Positions 41,524 through 50,274 are shown, counted from the stretch's first letter. The stretch: 64,000 bases of DNA from Nocardia vinacea (GCF_035920345.1 NZ_CP109149.1:1550001-1614000), one strand, 5' to 3'. Notes: generated from the sequence alone by a model not told the origin. Made by a program: numbers and translations.

Positions 41524-43893
41524 TCAGGAACCTTCCCGCATCCGACGTCGCCATTCGGCGAGGTTGCTGCGGGTGGTGAGGGTGTCGGGGTGGTCGGGTC
41601 CGAGGACCCGCAACACATCGGTGAGGAGCTGCTCGAATTCGGTGATCGCTCCGGCGATGTCACCACTTTTGCCGCGCAAGTGGGCGAGGTTGCTGCGGGT
41701 GGTGAGGGTGTCGGGGTGGTCGGGTCCGAGGATCCGCAACTGGTCGGTGAGGAGCGGCTCGAATTCGGCGGTCGCTCCGGCGATGTCACCACTCTCGCCG
41801 AGCCAGTAGGCGAGATTGCTGCGGGTGGTGAGGGTGTCGCGGTGGTCGGGTCCCAGCGTTTGGTTGATCAGGGGGAGCCAGGATGCCCACACGTCGCGGT
41901 TGTCTGCTGCGCGCGGTGTCACCAAGGTGGCGAGCAGTTTGATGGCGGTGTCGGGTTCGCCGCAGGCTAGGTAGTGGCGTACGCCGGACCGGCGGGCGTA
42001 ATCGGCGCTGCGGTCACCGGTGACGGTTTCGAATGCTGTGGTGATCGCTCGGTGTGCATCGATCGGTGGTGTGCCGAGTCGGTCTGCTTCGGTGCCGGTC
42101 GGGTGGAGGAATTCTTCGTGCGCGAGTCCGAGTAGTTCCTGTGAGGTTCCGGGGTTGCCTCGGCTGACCAACATCCCTACAGCGACGACGCTGTCGCGCA
42201 GAGCTCCAGCGGTCACCGTGTGGCCGAGTGCGGCAAGTGCGGCGTGAAGGAGTTCGACCGGTAACACCGGGCCGGATCCCGCCGCGGCGAGTACCGCTAG
42301 TAGGGCGGGAATCGGTCGGGATGTTGTGGGATCGGTGGTATGGAGGGTTTGGTGGATGCGTTTGTCGACCAGCCCGGCCACGGTGATGCTGCCACGGATT
42401 TGGAGTGCGTCGTGGCTGTCGAGTTCGGTCAGCAACCGTGCCAGCAGCCATCCGCCCACAGTCGTCTGCCCCTGCAGGCGGGTGATCCACCGCTGCCAGT
42501 CGATGGCGGCGGTGTCGGGGAGGTCTCGAGTCGCGGCCATGTGGGCTGAGTCCACAACCTTCGCGATCTCTTCCGGTGTTGGGGGTGGGATCTGCACGCG
42601 GTGCATCCGGGCGAACAGCGGCTGGTCCTCGATGCCGGTGCCCTCCCGGATTCCCACGACCAGCTTCACATGCTCGAAATCATCGCTCTCGACCAGATTC
42701 GCGAGCGCGGCCAGGATCAGGTCGCGGGTACCGGATTCGGCCTGATCGAGACCGTCGACAACGATATTGATCGGCTGCCACCGAGTCGCTATCCGCGCCA
42801 ACGGTTCCAGAACCATCGACTCGAAAACATCGACCTCTGAATCATCCATGCCACGTGTCGCGGCGATCGAGGCCGCGTCGGCGAACCCGTCGACGCGGCG
42901 GTGCAGCTGCTCCGACAACTCGACAGCCAGTGACTCCAGCGACGTAGCGGCCGAGACGAACGCGGCCGCGGCCACATAATCGGGACTGAACCAGGCCTTC
43001 CCAAGCAATCCCGGACGGATCAACAGTGATATCAGCGTTGATTTGCCGCAGCCTGCCGGGCCGATCACCATGCGCAGGCGACTACTGGTGTCACCGACTA
43101 CTTCGAAGATTCGCTGCCGTAACGAGTCGGTGAGGACAACGCCATCGGTGAGTTGATCCACCAACCCCGCCGTCGACCGCCCACGCACGGCGTCGTCGCG
43201 TCGAGCCAGGTTGGGAACCAGCCACAAACCCGGATCTCCACCATGGGCCACACCCCAGTGCCCGGGCACCTGACGCGGGCAACCCGAGTTCAACGGATCC
43301 AACAGGTCCACCGGCAGCAGGTTCTCTCCACGGGCGGGTAGTCCGTGTTCGAACACAGACAGCGTGGTGCGGGTGAAGCAGCCGTCATAGGCGCTGTCGT
43401 GACCGGTGGCGACCAGCAGCTCGATTCGCTTGGCTGCCAATGCGGTTCGGTCGGTCAGCCGTTGCGAAGCACCGGTGAGGCCTTCCTGGGTTTCGCAGGC
43501 GTCGATCATGACGATCAGCCCATCCACCGGGTGGCGGTCCATCTGCTCGCTGAGGACCTGCACTAGGTGCAGTGCGGTATCGGACTCCGGTAGGGCTGGC
43601 GAATCACGTGCCAGCAGAAAGAAGTTCCCGTCGCCGGTCACCACACCATGACCGATGAAACTGATCAGCAACGCCGCCTGCTGCTCCGACGCCGCTGTGA
43701 ACGCGGCTTTGACCGACGAAACCAGTTCCCTGGTTGTCGGATTCAGCAGCGCGCCACCCGAAGTCCCGGCTGATTCCCAACCGCCCAACGCACTCAACCG
43801 GTCAGAAAGCTCGCTCGCCAACCGGTCCGCAAACCCCAACCGACGCAACGCCGCACACTCCGACCCCACCACAAGCGCAAGCCTGCCTCCCAC
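41524..43893 (-). CDS. Caspase-like / STAND NTPase / TPR protein
   Basis: A 789-residue multidomain protein. Residues 1-230 are a caspase-like (peptidase C14/CHAT clan) domain: beta-strand LALVVGSECAALRR, catalytic His82 in LISFIGHGVVTG, catalytic Cys133 in VMIDACETQEG. Residues 245-530 are a STAND-type NTPase: P-loop GPAGCGKST (278-286), Walker B INIVVDGLD (375-383), then winged-helix-like sequence. Residues 675-789 hold two full and one partial 42-residue TPR units (LGPDHPDTLTTRSNLA). This protease-switch-sensor layout is like bacterial NLR/Avs-type defence and programmed-death proteins. GTG 43893 is the start. It has no obvious partner gene; a decayed or A+T-rich promoter region lies upstream. 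Confidence 0.85.
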   Translation of the reverse strand: MGGRLALVVGSECAALRRLGFADRLASELSDRLSALGGWESAGTSGGALLNPTTRELVSSVKAAFTAASEQQAALLISFIGHGVVTGDGNFFLLARDSPALPESDTALHLVQVLSEQMDRHPVDGLIVMIDACETQEGLTGASQRLTDRTALAAKRIELLVATGHDSAYDGCFTRTTLSVFEHGLPARGENLLPVDLLDPLNSGCPRQVPGHWGVAHGGDPGLWLVPNLARRDDAVRGRSTAGLVDQLTDGVVLTDSLRQRIFEVVGDTSSRLRMVIGPAGCGKSTLISLLIRPGLLGKAWFSPDYVAAAAFVSAATSLESLAVELSEQLHRRVDGFADAASIAATRGMDDSEVDVFESMVLEPLARIATRWQPINIVVDGLDQAESGTRDLILAALANLVESDDFEHVKLVVGIREGTGIEDQPLFARMHRVQIPPPTPEEIAKVVDSAHMAATRDLPDTAAIDWQRWITRLQGQTTVGGWLLARLLTELDSHDALQIRGSITVAGLVDKRIHQTLHTTDPTTSRPIPALLAVLAAAGSGPVLPVELLHAALAALGHTVTAGALRDSVVAVGMLVSRGNPGTSQELLGLAHEEFLHPTGTEADRLGTPPIDAHRAITTAFETVTGDRSADYARRSGVRHYLACGEPDTAIKLLATLVTPRAADNRDVWASWLPLINQTLGPDHRDTLTTRSNLAYWLGESGDIAGATAEFEPLLTDQLRILGPDHPDTLTTRSNLAHLRGKSGDIAGAITEFEQLLTDVLRVLGPDHPDTLTTRSNLAEWRRRMREGS
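41558..41935 (-). repeat. Three tandem 126-base repeats encoding TPR units
   Basis: Units start at 41558, 41684 and 41810, exactly 126 bases (42 codons) apart. They are nearly identical at DNA level, for example GCGAGGTTGCTGCGGGTGG in the first two. The third unit is more diverged. Recent duplication or gene conversion within the sensor region is likely. Confidence 0.85.
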
Positions 43894-44160
43894 CCCGCGA
43901 ACATACCCCTCCCACAGGCATTCTCGAGCGCATGACCCACGAGGTGGCTTGCCGGCGCGGATGCGTCGCGATTAGCTAGATAGGTATTTATATATGCGCA
44001 TCTAGATATGTGAGTCAATCACCTAGGTCAAGGCGCTATGCGCCCGCGGCGAGTCTAGAACTTGCTGAGGAACGCGAGATGGCGCGTGAGGGGTGCGTGG
44101 TCACTTGCCGTCAACAGCCAATGGGGGTGCGAAGACTGTTTCTCGTCTGCTGGAGGTCCA

Positions 44161-44195
44161 TATTTACTCCATATTTTCAGCAGAATCTGACCGAA
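44161..44195 (+). repeat. A+T-rich 35-base motif, copy 2
   Basis: Starts TATTTACTCCATATTTTCAG; 29 of 35 bases equal to 37568-37602, ungapped. Confidence 0.6.
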
Positions 44196-44298
44196 TGCTG
44201 ATTGGTATGAACGAACCGGACATGGGATAGCGACCTACTATTAATGCTGGTAGGGCGGCAGAAACGAATCTCAACAAATCTGGAAGAAACTCCGTAAT

Positions 44299-44317
44299 GC
44301 GGAAGCAGGTCTTCCGC
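44299..44317. promoter_or_regulatory. Perfect palindrome upstream of epoxide hydrolase gene
   Basis: GCGGAAG (44299-44305) and CTTCCGC (44311-44317) around CAGGT. It lies 22 bases upstream of the ATG at 44340; likely operator or RNA hairpin near the ribosome site. Confidence 0.5.
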
Positions 44318-44339
44318 AATGGGGTCGAGAGTGGTTCTC

Positions 44340-45506
44340 ATGACGAAGACAGAGCCTATCCGCCCCTTCCGGATCGACATTCCGCAGGCCGAGCTCGACG
44401 AGTTACGCGCGCGGCTCGCGAGCGCGCGGTTGCCCCATTCGGTGCCCGGCACGGAATCCGATTGGGGGCGTGGCATTGCGCCCGATTACCTGCGGGAGCT
44501 GGCCGAGTATTGGCGGGACGGGTTCGATTGGCGGGCGCAGGAGGCGAAGCTCAATGCCTATGACCAGTTCGCGACCGAGATCGATGGGCAGACCATACAT
44601 TTCTTCCATGTGCGTTCGCCCGAGCCGGACGCGGTGCCGCTGCTGATCACGCACGGGTACCCGAGTTCGGTCGTCGAGTTCCTCGAGCTGATCGGGCCGT
44701 TGACCGATCCGCGTGCGCATGGTGGGGATCCGGCGGACGCGTTCCATGTCGTAATACCGTCGCTGCCGGGTTTCGGGTTCTCCACGCCGCTCGCATCGAC
44801 CGGATGGGAATTGGCGCGCACCACCGAGGCTTTCGCCGAACTCATGGCTCGGCTCGGCTACGAGAAGTTCGTCGCTCAGGGCGGTGATATCGGTGCGGGT
44901 GTAACCGGGCGTCTCGCCGCCACGCATCCGGAGCGGGTCATCGCGACGCATGTGAACAGTGACCGGGGCTCACTCGGTCTGGTGGGCGAGCAGCTGCCGA
45001 TGCCCGACGGTTTGACCGAGGACGAACTCGCCGCCATCGAGGCCGCGCGGGCTCGGTGGAGTCAGCAGAAGGGGTACCTGGTCCTGCAGACTACCCAGCC
45101 CAATGCCATTGCCGCCGCGCTGACCGATTCGCCGATCGCGCAACTGGCGTGGATCGCGGAGAAGTTCCAGGTCTGGACCGATCCGTCCCGCGCAATCGGC
45201 GAGGCGGTGGACCGCGACCTGCTGCTGACCAATGTCAGCGTCTACTGGTTCACCCGCAGTGGCGCTTCGGCCGCGCAATTCCTCTGGGAGACAGCGCATT
45301 CCGGTATGGACTGGGTGGCATCGTCGGGTGTGCCGCAGGGGTGGGTGGTATTCAATACCGATCCACTGATGCGTCGGGTGATGAATCCGGACGGGTATAT
45401 CGAGCACTTCAGCGAATACGCCGAGGGCGGTCATTTCGCTGCGCTGGAGCAGCCGCAACTCCTCGTGGATGACATCCGTACGTTCTTCCGTGCCTATCGC
45501 GGCTGA
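44340..45506 (+). CDS. Epoxide hydrolase (microsomal EH-like)
   Basis: A 388-residue alpha/beta hydrolase with the N-terminal EHN domain ([31 protein letters not shown]). Active-site parts are the oxyanion [10 protein letters not shown], nucleophile Asp in [13 protein letters not shown], lid Tyr candidates in [12 protein letters not shown], and His in [11 protein letters not shown]. Opens epoxides to diols via an ester intermediate. The ATG at 44340 lies after the palindrome; the 7-codon longer form overlaps it and is less likely. A strong terminator follows at 45513. Confidence 0.92.
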   Translation: MTKTEPIRPFRIDIPQAELDELRARLASARLPHSVPGTESDWGRGIAPDYLRELAEYWRDGFDWRAQEAKLNAYDQFATEIDGQTIHFFHVRSPEPDAVPLLITHGYPSSVVEFLELIGPLTDPRAHGGDPADAFHVVIPSLPGFGFSTPLASTGWELARTTEAFAELMARLGYEKFVAQGGDIGAGVTGRLAATHPERVIATHVNSDRGSLGLVGEQLPMPDGLTEDELAAIEAARARWSQQKGYLVLQTTQPNAIAAALTDSPIAQLAWIAEKFQVWTDPSRAIGEAVDRDLLLTNVSVYWFTRSGASAAQFLWETAHSGMDWVASSGVPQGWVVFNTDPLMRRVMNPDGYIEHFSEYAEGGHFAALEQPQLLVDDIRTFFRAYRG

Positions 45507-45512
45507 TCAGGT

Positions 45513-45544
45513 GTAATGGGGCGGGCGTCGGCTCGCCCCATTAC
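45513..45544 (+). terminator. Strong hairpin after epoxide hydrolase
   Basis: GTAATGGGGCG (45513-45523) pairs perfectly with CGCCCCATTAC (45534-45544) over a 10-base loop. It lies seven bases past the stop codon. Confidence 0.8.
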
Positions 45545-45616
45545 GTCATCAGGCGTACGCGCGAGTCTGTCCGCATACGGATGTCGCGGCCGTCGCCCCG
45601 GCCTACCGTTTCAGGT

Positions 45617-45994
45617 ATGACTTGGAACGAAGTGAGCACGAGCAGTTTCGCCCGGCTGACCACCTACAAGAAGGACGGCACGCCGGTCGGCGCCCCCGTA
45701 TGGGTGGCTCCGGACGGCGAGCGGATCGTGGTGTGGACCAATTCGAAGACCTGGAAGGTCAAGCGGATTCGCCGCAATCCGGCGGTGACCCTGCAGATAT
45801 GCGACGGTCGTGGCCGCCCGAAGAGCGAGGAGAAGGTCGCGGGCAAGGCCGAGTTATTGGATGCCGCGGGAACACAGCGGGTGCGCGATCTCGTCTCGCG
45901 CAAATACGGGATCATCGGCACCGTGCTGATCCGTCTGCACAAGCTGTTCAAGGGCGCGGACGGATCCATCGGGATCGCGATTACACCGGCGTAG
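45617..45994 (+). CDS. PPOX-class F420-dependent oxidoreductase (paralog 1)
   Basis: A 125-residue split-barrel protein. Marks are ARLTTYKKDGTPVGAPVWVA, TNSKTWKVKRIRRNPAVTLQ, CDGRGRPKSEEKVAGKAELL and RKYGIIGTVLIRLHKLF. The basic K-x-KRIRRNP loop is the usual F420/flavin phosphate contact. It shares clear similarity along its length with the gene at 50319. Predicted F420H2- or FMN-dependent reductase of unknown substrate. It is convergent with the XRE gene, one base apart. Confidence 0.88.
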   Translation: MTWNEVSTSSFARLTTYKKDGTPVGAPVWVAPDGERIVVWTNSKTWKVKRIRRNPAVTLQICDGRGRPKSEEKVAGKAELLDAAGTQRVRDLVSRKYGIIGTVLIRLHKLFKGADGSIGIAITPA

Positions 45995-45995
45995 G

Positions 45996-46259
45996 TCAGG
46001 CCGATTCCGCGAGCCCCGCCGAGCGCCAGGTATCGGCGAGGTCCTGCAGCGGAATCTCCAGGGCCGCCGCCAGCGATACGATCGTGCCGAATGCGGGCGT
46101 CGGCAGCCGTCCTGTCTCGATCTTGCGCAGCGTCTCCGGTGAAATTCCGGCGGCCTGGGCGATCCGAGCCGGGTCGCGGTCGGCGCGTGCGGCCCGCAGC
46201 CGGGCTCCGAGACGGCGACCGGCCTCGACTTGTGCGGGAGTCAGCGGAAGTCGGACCAT
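45996..46259 (-). CDS. XRE family helix-turn-helix regulator
   Basis: An 87-residue single-domain regulator: QVEAGRRLGARLRAARADRD, ARIAQAAGISPETLRKIETG, RLPTPAFGTIVSLAAALEIP. The perfect palindrome CGGTATTTAAATACCG lies 17 bases upstream of its ATG. Two matching palindromes lie before the methionine aminopeptidase gene at 48120, so it likely represses itself and that gene. The lipoprotein gene between them is on the same strand, upstream, and may co-transcribe with it. Confidence 0.9.
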   Translation of the reverse strand: MVRLPLTPAQVEAGRRLGARLRAARADRDPARIAQAAGISPETLRKIETGRLPTPAFGTIVSLAAALEIPLQDLADTWRSAGLAESA

Positions 46260-46275
46260 GCGTCCAGACTATGGA

Positions 46276-46291
46276 CGGTATTTAAATACCG
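46276..46291. promoter_or_regulatory. XRE operator, site 1
   Basis: CGGTATTTAAATACCG, a perfect 16-base palindrome between the XRE gene and the upstream lipoprotein stop. Same core (GGTAT...ATACC) as the sites at 48059-48103. Confidence 0.8.
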
Positions 46292-46296
46292 CAAGC

Positions 46297-47925
46297 TCAA
46301 CCGTTGTACTTCACCCGGAACGGTCCGCCGACACTGTTGAACAGCAGATCCCCATTCGGAAAGAACTGGACCAGCGCGTAGGCGCCGTTGCCGAGATTGC
46401 TTTGCCCGAAGATGGTGCGGTGCACCGTCTTTCCGGATTTCCAGTCCAGGCCGGTCACCTCCCATCCGTTGGTCTTGGTGTAGCCGTTGACGAAAACCAC
46501 GCCGGATTTGGTGCTCTCGGTGGGCACCATGCTTGTCGAGACGACATCGGCGCGCGACCATACCGATGACCAGCTGTGGTTGGCCGGATCCCATTGGAAC
46601 CGCTCGATACCCGACGGCGGCGCGAAAACCGGACCGCCCGCGAGCACATCGACGAGCCGGTCCGGTGCGCCCTGCGGCCGGGCATTGTTGACCACGAATG
46701 CACCGTAGCCGTCCACTGCGACCGACTGCTCGCTCTGGATGAATTCGGGCTGCGGAGTCAGGCCGACCGTCACCTGGATCTGGTCGGCGATCCGATTGGA
46801 TTTGGTGCCCGGCTTTGGTTGAAACCCGTCGGGAATGGCGTCGCGCCAGAATGCGACCAGTTTCATCCTGTCGGCGCCGTCGGTGAGCACCACGAGCCGG
46901 TCGTCCTTGCCGTATCCCATCAGCGTGGGTGTCGAGCCGGTGCCGATGCCGAACTTCACTGCGGGCGGCTGCCGTCCGAAATCGTAGGGTGATGCCCATG
47001 CGCCGTCGTCGGCGGCGGTCGAGAGTTTGGATCCGGTCCAGACGACCTTGCGCATGATCTTGTCTGAGGCGGCGTAGATCCCGCCCTTGTCATCCACGGC
47101 CATCGCATTGGAGACCATCTCGTCGGCGCCGAAATGGACCTGCCGCGGTTCGCCCTGCAGGCTGCGGTCGATGATCGACAGCCCGCGGGTGCTGAGCACG
47201 GCCAACTTGCCGTCATAGGTCATATTCAGACCGACGATCGACTCGGGTTGACCGCCCAGGCCAGGGCCGCTGCCGAGCCAGGGTTTGAAGTCGAGGGTGC
47301 GCAGAACCCGTACGCCCGCTTCGGGATTGTTCGCATTCGTCAAGCCGAACACGACGATCTGCGCGTTCTGCGTGACGTAGTAGACCCGATTGTCCTTGTC
47401 CACCAGGCTGTAGACGCCATTGGCGATGCGCGTCCAATCGACGCCCCAGTCGTTGTGCACCGCGGCCTCCACCTGACCCGGGTCGGTGAGGTTCTGGTCG
47501 AGCACCTGGTCCAACGCTTGCGACGGTACCGGTGTCACGCCCGGTGCGTCCGCGCGCGCGATCTCGTGGAACATGCCATTGCCGACCTGGACATAGACCA
47601 CGCCCTGGGTGGAGGAGACCCACATGTGGTCGGGATCGGTGGCGGCGAGCGTCATGATGTTGACCGGTCCCGAGGTGATGCGTTGCTGCTGCTTCGGGTC
47701 GATATGGAACTCGCCCTGCGGCGTTTGGTAGGGGAAGGTATCGGACTGGCCGGGATCGATATGGGTGAGCCCATAGGTCGCGGCAGCGAGGTAGGGATTG
47801 CGGGCGGGGCCTGCGGCGGTGCCCGACAGGTTCTCGTTCTTCGCCGAATCGCCGCCGCAGGCGGAGGTGGCCAGGGTCACGGCCAGCGCGACGGCGACGA
47901 CGAGTGCCTTGCGGCCGGGGCTCAT
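46297..47925 (-). CDS. Lipoprotein with predicted beta-propeller-like repeats
   Basis: A 542-residue lipoprotein: signal peptide GRKALVVAVALAVTLATSAC with lipobox TSAC. The mature protein shows repeated short beta segments such as GVYSLVDKDNRVYYVTQNAQ, GLNMTYDGKLAVLSTRGLSI, AMAVDDKGGIYAASDKIMRK and SVAVDGYGAFVVNNARPQG, spaced about 45-60 residues. This fits a six- to eight-bladed propeller. No catalytic residues are recognised. ATG 47925 follows GAGGAG; the upstream extension to 48285 is not protein-like. Surface or periplasmic binding role inferred. Confidence 0.8.
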   Translation of the reverse strand: MSPGRKALVVAVALAVTLATSACGGDSAKNENLSGTAAGPARNPYLAAATYGLTHIDPGQSDTFPYQTPQGEFHIDPKQQQRITSGPVNIMTLAATDPDHMWVSSTQGVVYVQVGNGMFHEIARADAPGVTPVPSQALDQVLDQNLTDPGQVEAAVHNDWGVDWTRIANGVYSLVDKDNRVYYVTQNAQIVVFGLTNANNPEAGVRVLRTLDFKPWLGSGPGLGGQPESIVGLNMTYDGKLAVLSTRGLSIIDRSLQGEPRQVHFGADEMVSNAMAVDDKGGIYAASDKIMRKVVWTGSKLSTAADDGAWASPYDFGRQPPAVKFGIGTGSTPTLMGYGKDDRLVVLTDGADRMKLVAFWRDAIPDGFQPKPGTKSNRIADQIQVTVGLTPQPEFIQSEQSVAVDGYGAFVVNNARPQGAPDRLVDVLAGGPVFAPPSGIERFQWDPANHSWSSVWSRADVVSTSMVPTESTKSGVVFVNGYTKTNGWEVTGLDWKSGKTVHRTIFGQSNLGNGAYALVQFFPNGDLLFNSVGGPFRVKYNG

Positions 47926-48058
47926 CGCTTGCTCCTCTACGTTCGCTATCGGGGCGATCGGGCGGAACGCATGCCGCTCTGAGCGGCGAACAACCAAACA
48001 AACCAGTGCTCTTTCGTGTTCGCGAACATAACACATCGCCTGGTCACGCCGGGTGATT

Positions 48059-48103
48059 GGTATTTTTATACCGGTAGTCGCTATGCTCGGTATTAAAATA
48101 CCG
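48059..48103. promoter_or_regulatory. XRE operators, sites 2 and 3
   Basis: GGTATTTTTATACC (48059-48072) and CGGTATTAAAATACCG (48088-48103) are perfect palindromes of the same type as 46276-46291. Their centres are 30 bases apart (about three helical turns). They sit directly upstream of the methionine aminopeptidase ribosome site (GGAGG). Confidence 0.8.
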
Positions 48104-48119
48104 AGATGGAGGTTTGAGC

Positions 48120-48887
48120 ATGGTGGAGTTGAAGTCGCCGGGAGAGATCGAACGCATGCGGGTGGCGGGGCGCTTCGTCGCCGAGATCCTGGCGGAACTG
48201 CGGACGCTGGCCCGGGTCGGGGTGAATCTTCTGGAGCTGGAAGAGCGTGTGCGGCAACGGATTCGGGAGCGCGGCGCGGTGTCATGCTACTGGGACTATG
48301 CGCCGTCGTTCGGGCGTGGTCCGTTCCGCAATACGGTCTGCCTCTCGGTGAACGATGCTGTCCTGCACGGACTTCCGTTCGATTATGCGCTGCGCGACGG
48401 TGATGTCTTGAGCATGGATCTAGCGTTGGGCATCGACGGGTGGGTCGCCGATTCGGCCACCAGCGTGATCGTCGGTGCCGCCGATGCGGAGGATCTACGG
48501 CTGATCAGGGCCACCGAGGACGCGCTGGCGGCTGCGATCGCGGTTGCGTTGCCCGGCAACCGGATCGGCGATATCTCCGCCGCCATCGCTGAGGTCGCGC
48601 GGGCGAACGGCTACCCGGTGAATGCCGAATTTGGCGGGCACGGACTCGGGCGGACGATGCACGAGGATCCGCATGTGCCGAATGCGGGACGCGCTGGTCG
48701 CGGATATCCGCTGCGACCAGGCTTGACCATTGCGATCGAGCCGTGGTTCGCACGCACTACCGACCGGATCTATACGGATCCGGATGGTTGGACGATCCGC
48801 TCGGCGGATGGTTCGCGGACCGCGCACTCCGAACATACGGTCGCGATCACCGCGGATGGGCCGCAGGTGTTGACCGCCGCCGCATAG
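48120..48887 (+). CDS. map: Methionine aminopeptidase type I (accessory copy)
   Basis: A 255-residue M24 enzyme. Metal ligands are VLSMDLALGI (Asp), VADSATSVIV (Asp), GGHGLGRTMHEDPHVP (His), LTIAIEPWF (Glu) and the final Glu in AHSEHTVAI. Removes initiator Met from nascent proteins. Nocardiae and mycobacteria usually have more than one map gene. This one, with two XRE operators in its promoter, appears conditionally expressed rather than housekeeping. ATG 48120 has GGAGG upstream. Confidence 0.9.
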   Translation: MVELKSPGEIERMRVAGRFVAEILAELRTLARVGVNLLELEERVRQRIRERGAVSCYWDYAPSFGRGPFRNTVCLSVNDAVLHGLPFDYALRDGDVLSMDLALGIDGWVADSATSVIVGAADAEDLRLIRATEDALAAAIAVALPGNRIGDISAAIAEVARANGYPVNAEFGGHGLGRTMHEDPHVPNAGRAGRGYPLRPGLTIAIEPWFARTTDRIYTDPDGWTIRSADGSRTAHSEHTVAITADGPQVLTAAA

Positions 48888-48893
48888 CCTGTC

Positions 48894-49616
48894 TCAATCC
48901 GTTTCGGAGAGCCAATCCGCGAGATCGGTGCCGGCGCGCAACTCGGCCGCGACGCCCGCGCGTTCGGCTTTCGAAAGTGGGATGCCCCTGAGTTCGGCGC
49001 GCACCTTCTCGGCTCGCTCGGAATCGCCGGTCGCGACGGCCAATTCGGTCAGTGCCGCAAGTGCCCGAGCCTTATCGACGGCCGATGCTTCCGCGCCGTA
49101 GCGACGGAGACCGACCTCGAGCACCCGGATCGCGGTCGCATCGTCATTCTTGAAATCGCGCAGGATGCGGGCATTGTCCAAAACCCGTGCCAGGCCGTCG
49201 AGTTCGCGGGAGCCGCCGTAATCGACGTCCTCGGGCTCGTCGCGCTGGATGTAGATGATGGTATTGCCCACGGGGTCGACCACGCTGAATCGGCTTTGGC
49301 CGGGCCGGAATCGGGTGATGCGTGGGCAACCCTTCGCGGGGACCTTCCCGTAGCGCTTGCGCAGCGCCGCGGTGAATGCGCCGTGTCGCTCGGCGACGTC
49401 GTCGAGCATGATCAGGCAGCCGACCTGTTCGGTGGGGAGTTCGGTGCCCGGCGGCGCGGCGGCGAAATGGACAGCACAGCCATTGGCCTCGATCGCGCCG
49501 TAGGCGTATGGCCTGGTCTGCTCGTGGGTCACCGTGTAGCCCAGCGCTCGGTAGAAGTCGAGGGTGTCCTTCAGATCGCCGCTCCACAACACCGGAACCG
49601 CCGTATCGCTTGTCAT
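48894..49616 (-). CDS. VOC (glyoxalase/bleomycin-resistance-like) protein with helical C-domain
   Basis: A 240-residue protein. Residues 1-125 are a vicinal-oxygen-chelate domain (AVPVLWSGDLKDTLDFYRAL, GAIEANGCAVHFAAAP, VVDPVGNTIIYIQRDEP). Residues 140-240 are a helical, TPR-like extension (VLDNARILRDFKNDDATAIR..., KARALAALTELAVATGDSER). The metal-ligand positions are only partly kept (His in AVHFAA), so it may bind a ligand without catalysis. It is divergent from a PadR gene with operator-like palindromes between them. Confidence 0.85.
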   Translation of the reverse strand: MTSDTAVPVLWSGDLKDTLDFYRALGYTVTHEQTRPYAYGAIEANGCAVHFAAAPPGTELPTEQVGCLIMLDDVAERHGAFTAALRKRYGKVPAKGCPRITRFRPGQSRFSVVDPVGNTIIYIQRDEPEDVDYGGSRELDGLARVLDNARILRDFKNDDATAIRVLEVGLRRYGAEASAVDKARALAALTELAVATGDSERAEKVRAELRGIPLSKAERAGVAAELRAGTDLADWLSETD

Positions 49617-49633
49617 CGCCCCGCCTCGCTCCT

Positions 49634-49691
49634 GGTAATCAATTTTGACTACCAGAGGCTAGGGCGGTGAAATGTCGGAAGTCAAATTTGA
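49634..49691. promoter_or_regulatory. PadR operator pair in VOC/PadR divergent promoter
   Basis: A 20-base near-palindrome with arms GGTAATCAA (49634-49642) and TTGACTACC (49645-49653). A second site has the perfect core TCAAATTTGA (49682-49691). The repeated AGTCAAA half-site suggests two PadR dimers controlling both genes. Confidence 0.65.
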
Positions 49692-49725
49692 GTAGTATGG
49701 CTGTTTCGAGAGAAGGGAAGTCCGG

Positions 49726-50274
49726 ATGTCGGCTGTGCGCTTGCTCGTCCTCGGCGTGATGCGGTTCCGTCAGCCCACCTACGGCTACGCCGTGCGTCGC
49801 GAACTGCTGTCCTGGCGTGCCGAAACCTGGACGAATGTGAAGCCGGGGTCGATCTATCACGCGCTGAAACAGTTGACGCAAGAAGGGAAATTGAGCGCGT
49901 TCGGCACACAGGGGAGTACCCAGGGGCCGGGGCGGACCCTGTTCGAACTGACCGAGGCGGGGGAGGCCGAGTTCCGCAAGCTCATGGACGAGGCGCTGGT
50001 GAGTGTCGATATGGAAGAACTCGGCGCGGGTATCGCGTTCATGGATGCGTTGCCGCGCGCGCACGTCATCGAGAAGTTGCGCGAACAACGCCGCAATGCC
50101 GCAGCGGTTCGTGACGATCTGATCGCCATGATCCCGACCTTCCCCGGCCGGTACGAACCGCCGCATGCGACCGATCTACTCGAGCTGTGGAGCGGCGTGT
50201 TCGACAACCTGTCGAACTGGACCGGCGGCGTTCTCGAGCGCCTGGAGGCGGGTGAATACCGGATGGCGGACTGA
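49726..50274 (+). CDS. PadR family transcriptional regulator
   Basis: A 182-residue regulator with winged helix LLVLGVMRFRQPTYGYAVRR, GSIYHALKQLTQEGKLSAFG, LFELTEAGEAEFRKLMDEAL. The C-terminal helical dimer domain is VIEKLREQRRNAAAVRDDLI. It is divergent from the VOC gene and separated by 109 bases holding two palindromes, so mutual control is likely. The F420-type gene 44 bases downstream may be in the same transcript. Confidence 0.92.
   Translation: MSAVRLLVLGVMRFRQPTYGYAVRRELLSWRAETWTNVKPGSIYHALKQLTQEGKLSAFGTQGSTQGPGRTLFELTEAGEAEFRKLMDEALVSVDMEELGAGIAFMDALPRAHVIEKLREQRRNAAAVRDDLIAMIPTFPGRYEPPHATDLLELWSGVFDNLSNWTGGVLERLEAGEYRMAD

Larger units (their letters stand above)
43894..44339. other. 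Intergenic region with A+T-rich promoter and repeat
   Basis: 446 bases between the divergent STAND and epoxide hydrolase genes. 43970-44010 is unusually A+T-rich (TAGATAGGTATTTATATATG) and may drive the STAND gene. 44161-44195 is copy 2 of the 35-base motif. 44299-44317 is a palindrome. No gene is convincing. Confidence 0.55.

Noticed and set aside
41558..41935. CRISPR-like direct repeats
   Set aside because: The 126-base periodicity is exact in codons and encodes TPR units within one long frame; there are no spacers.
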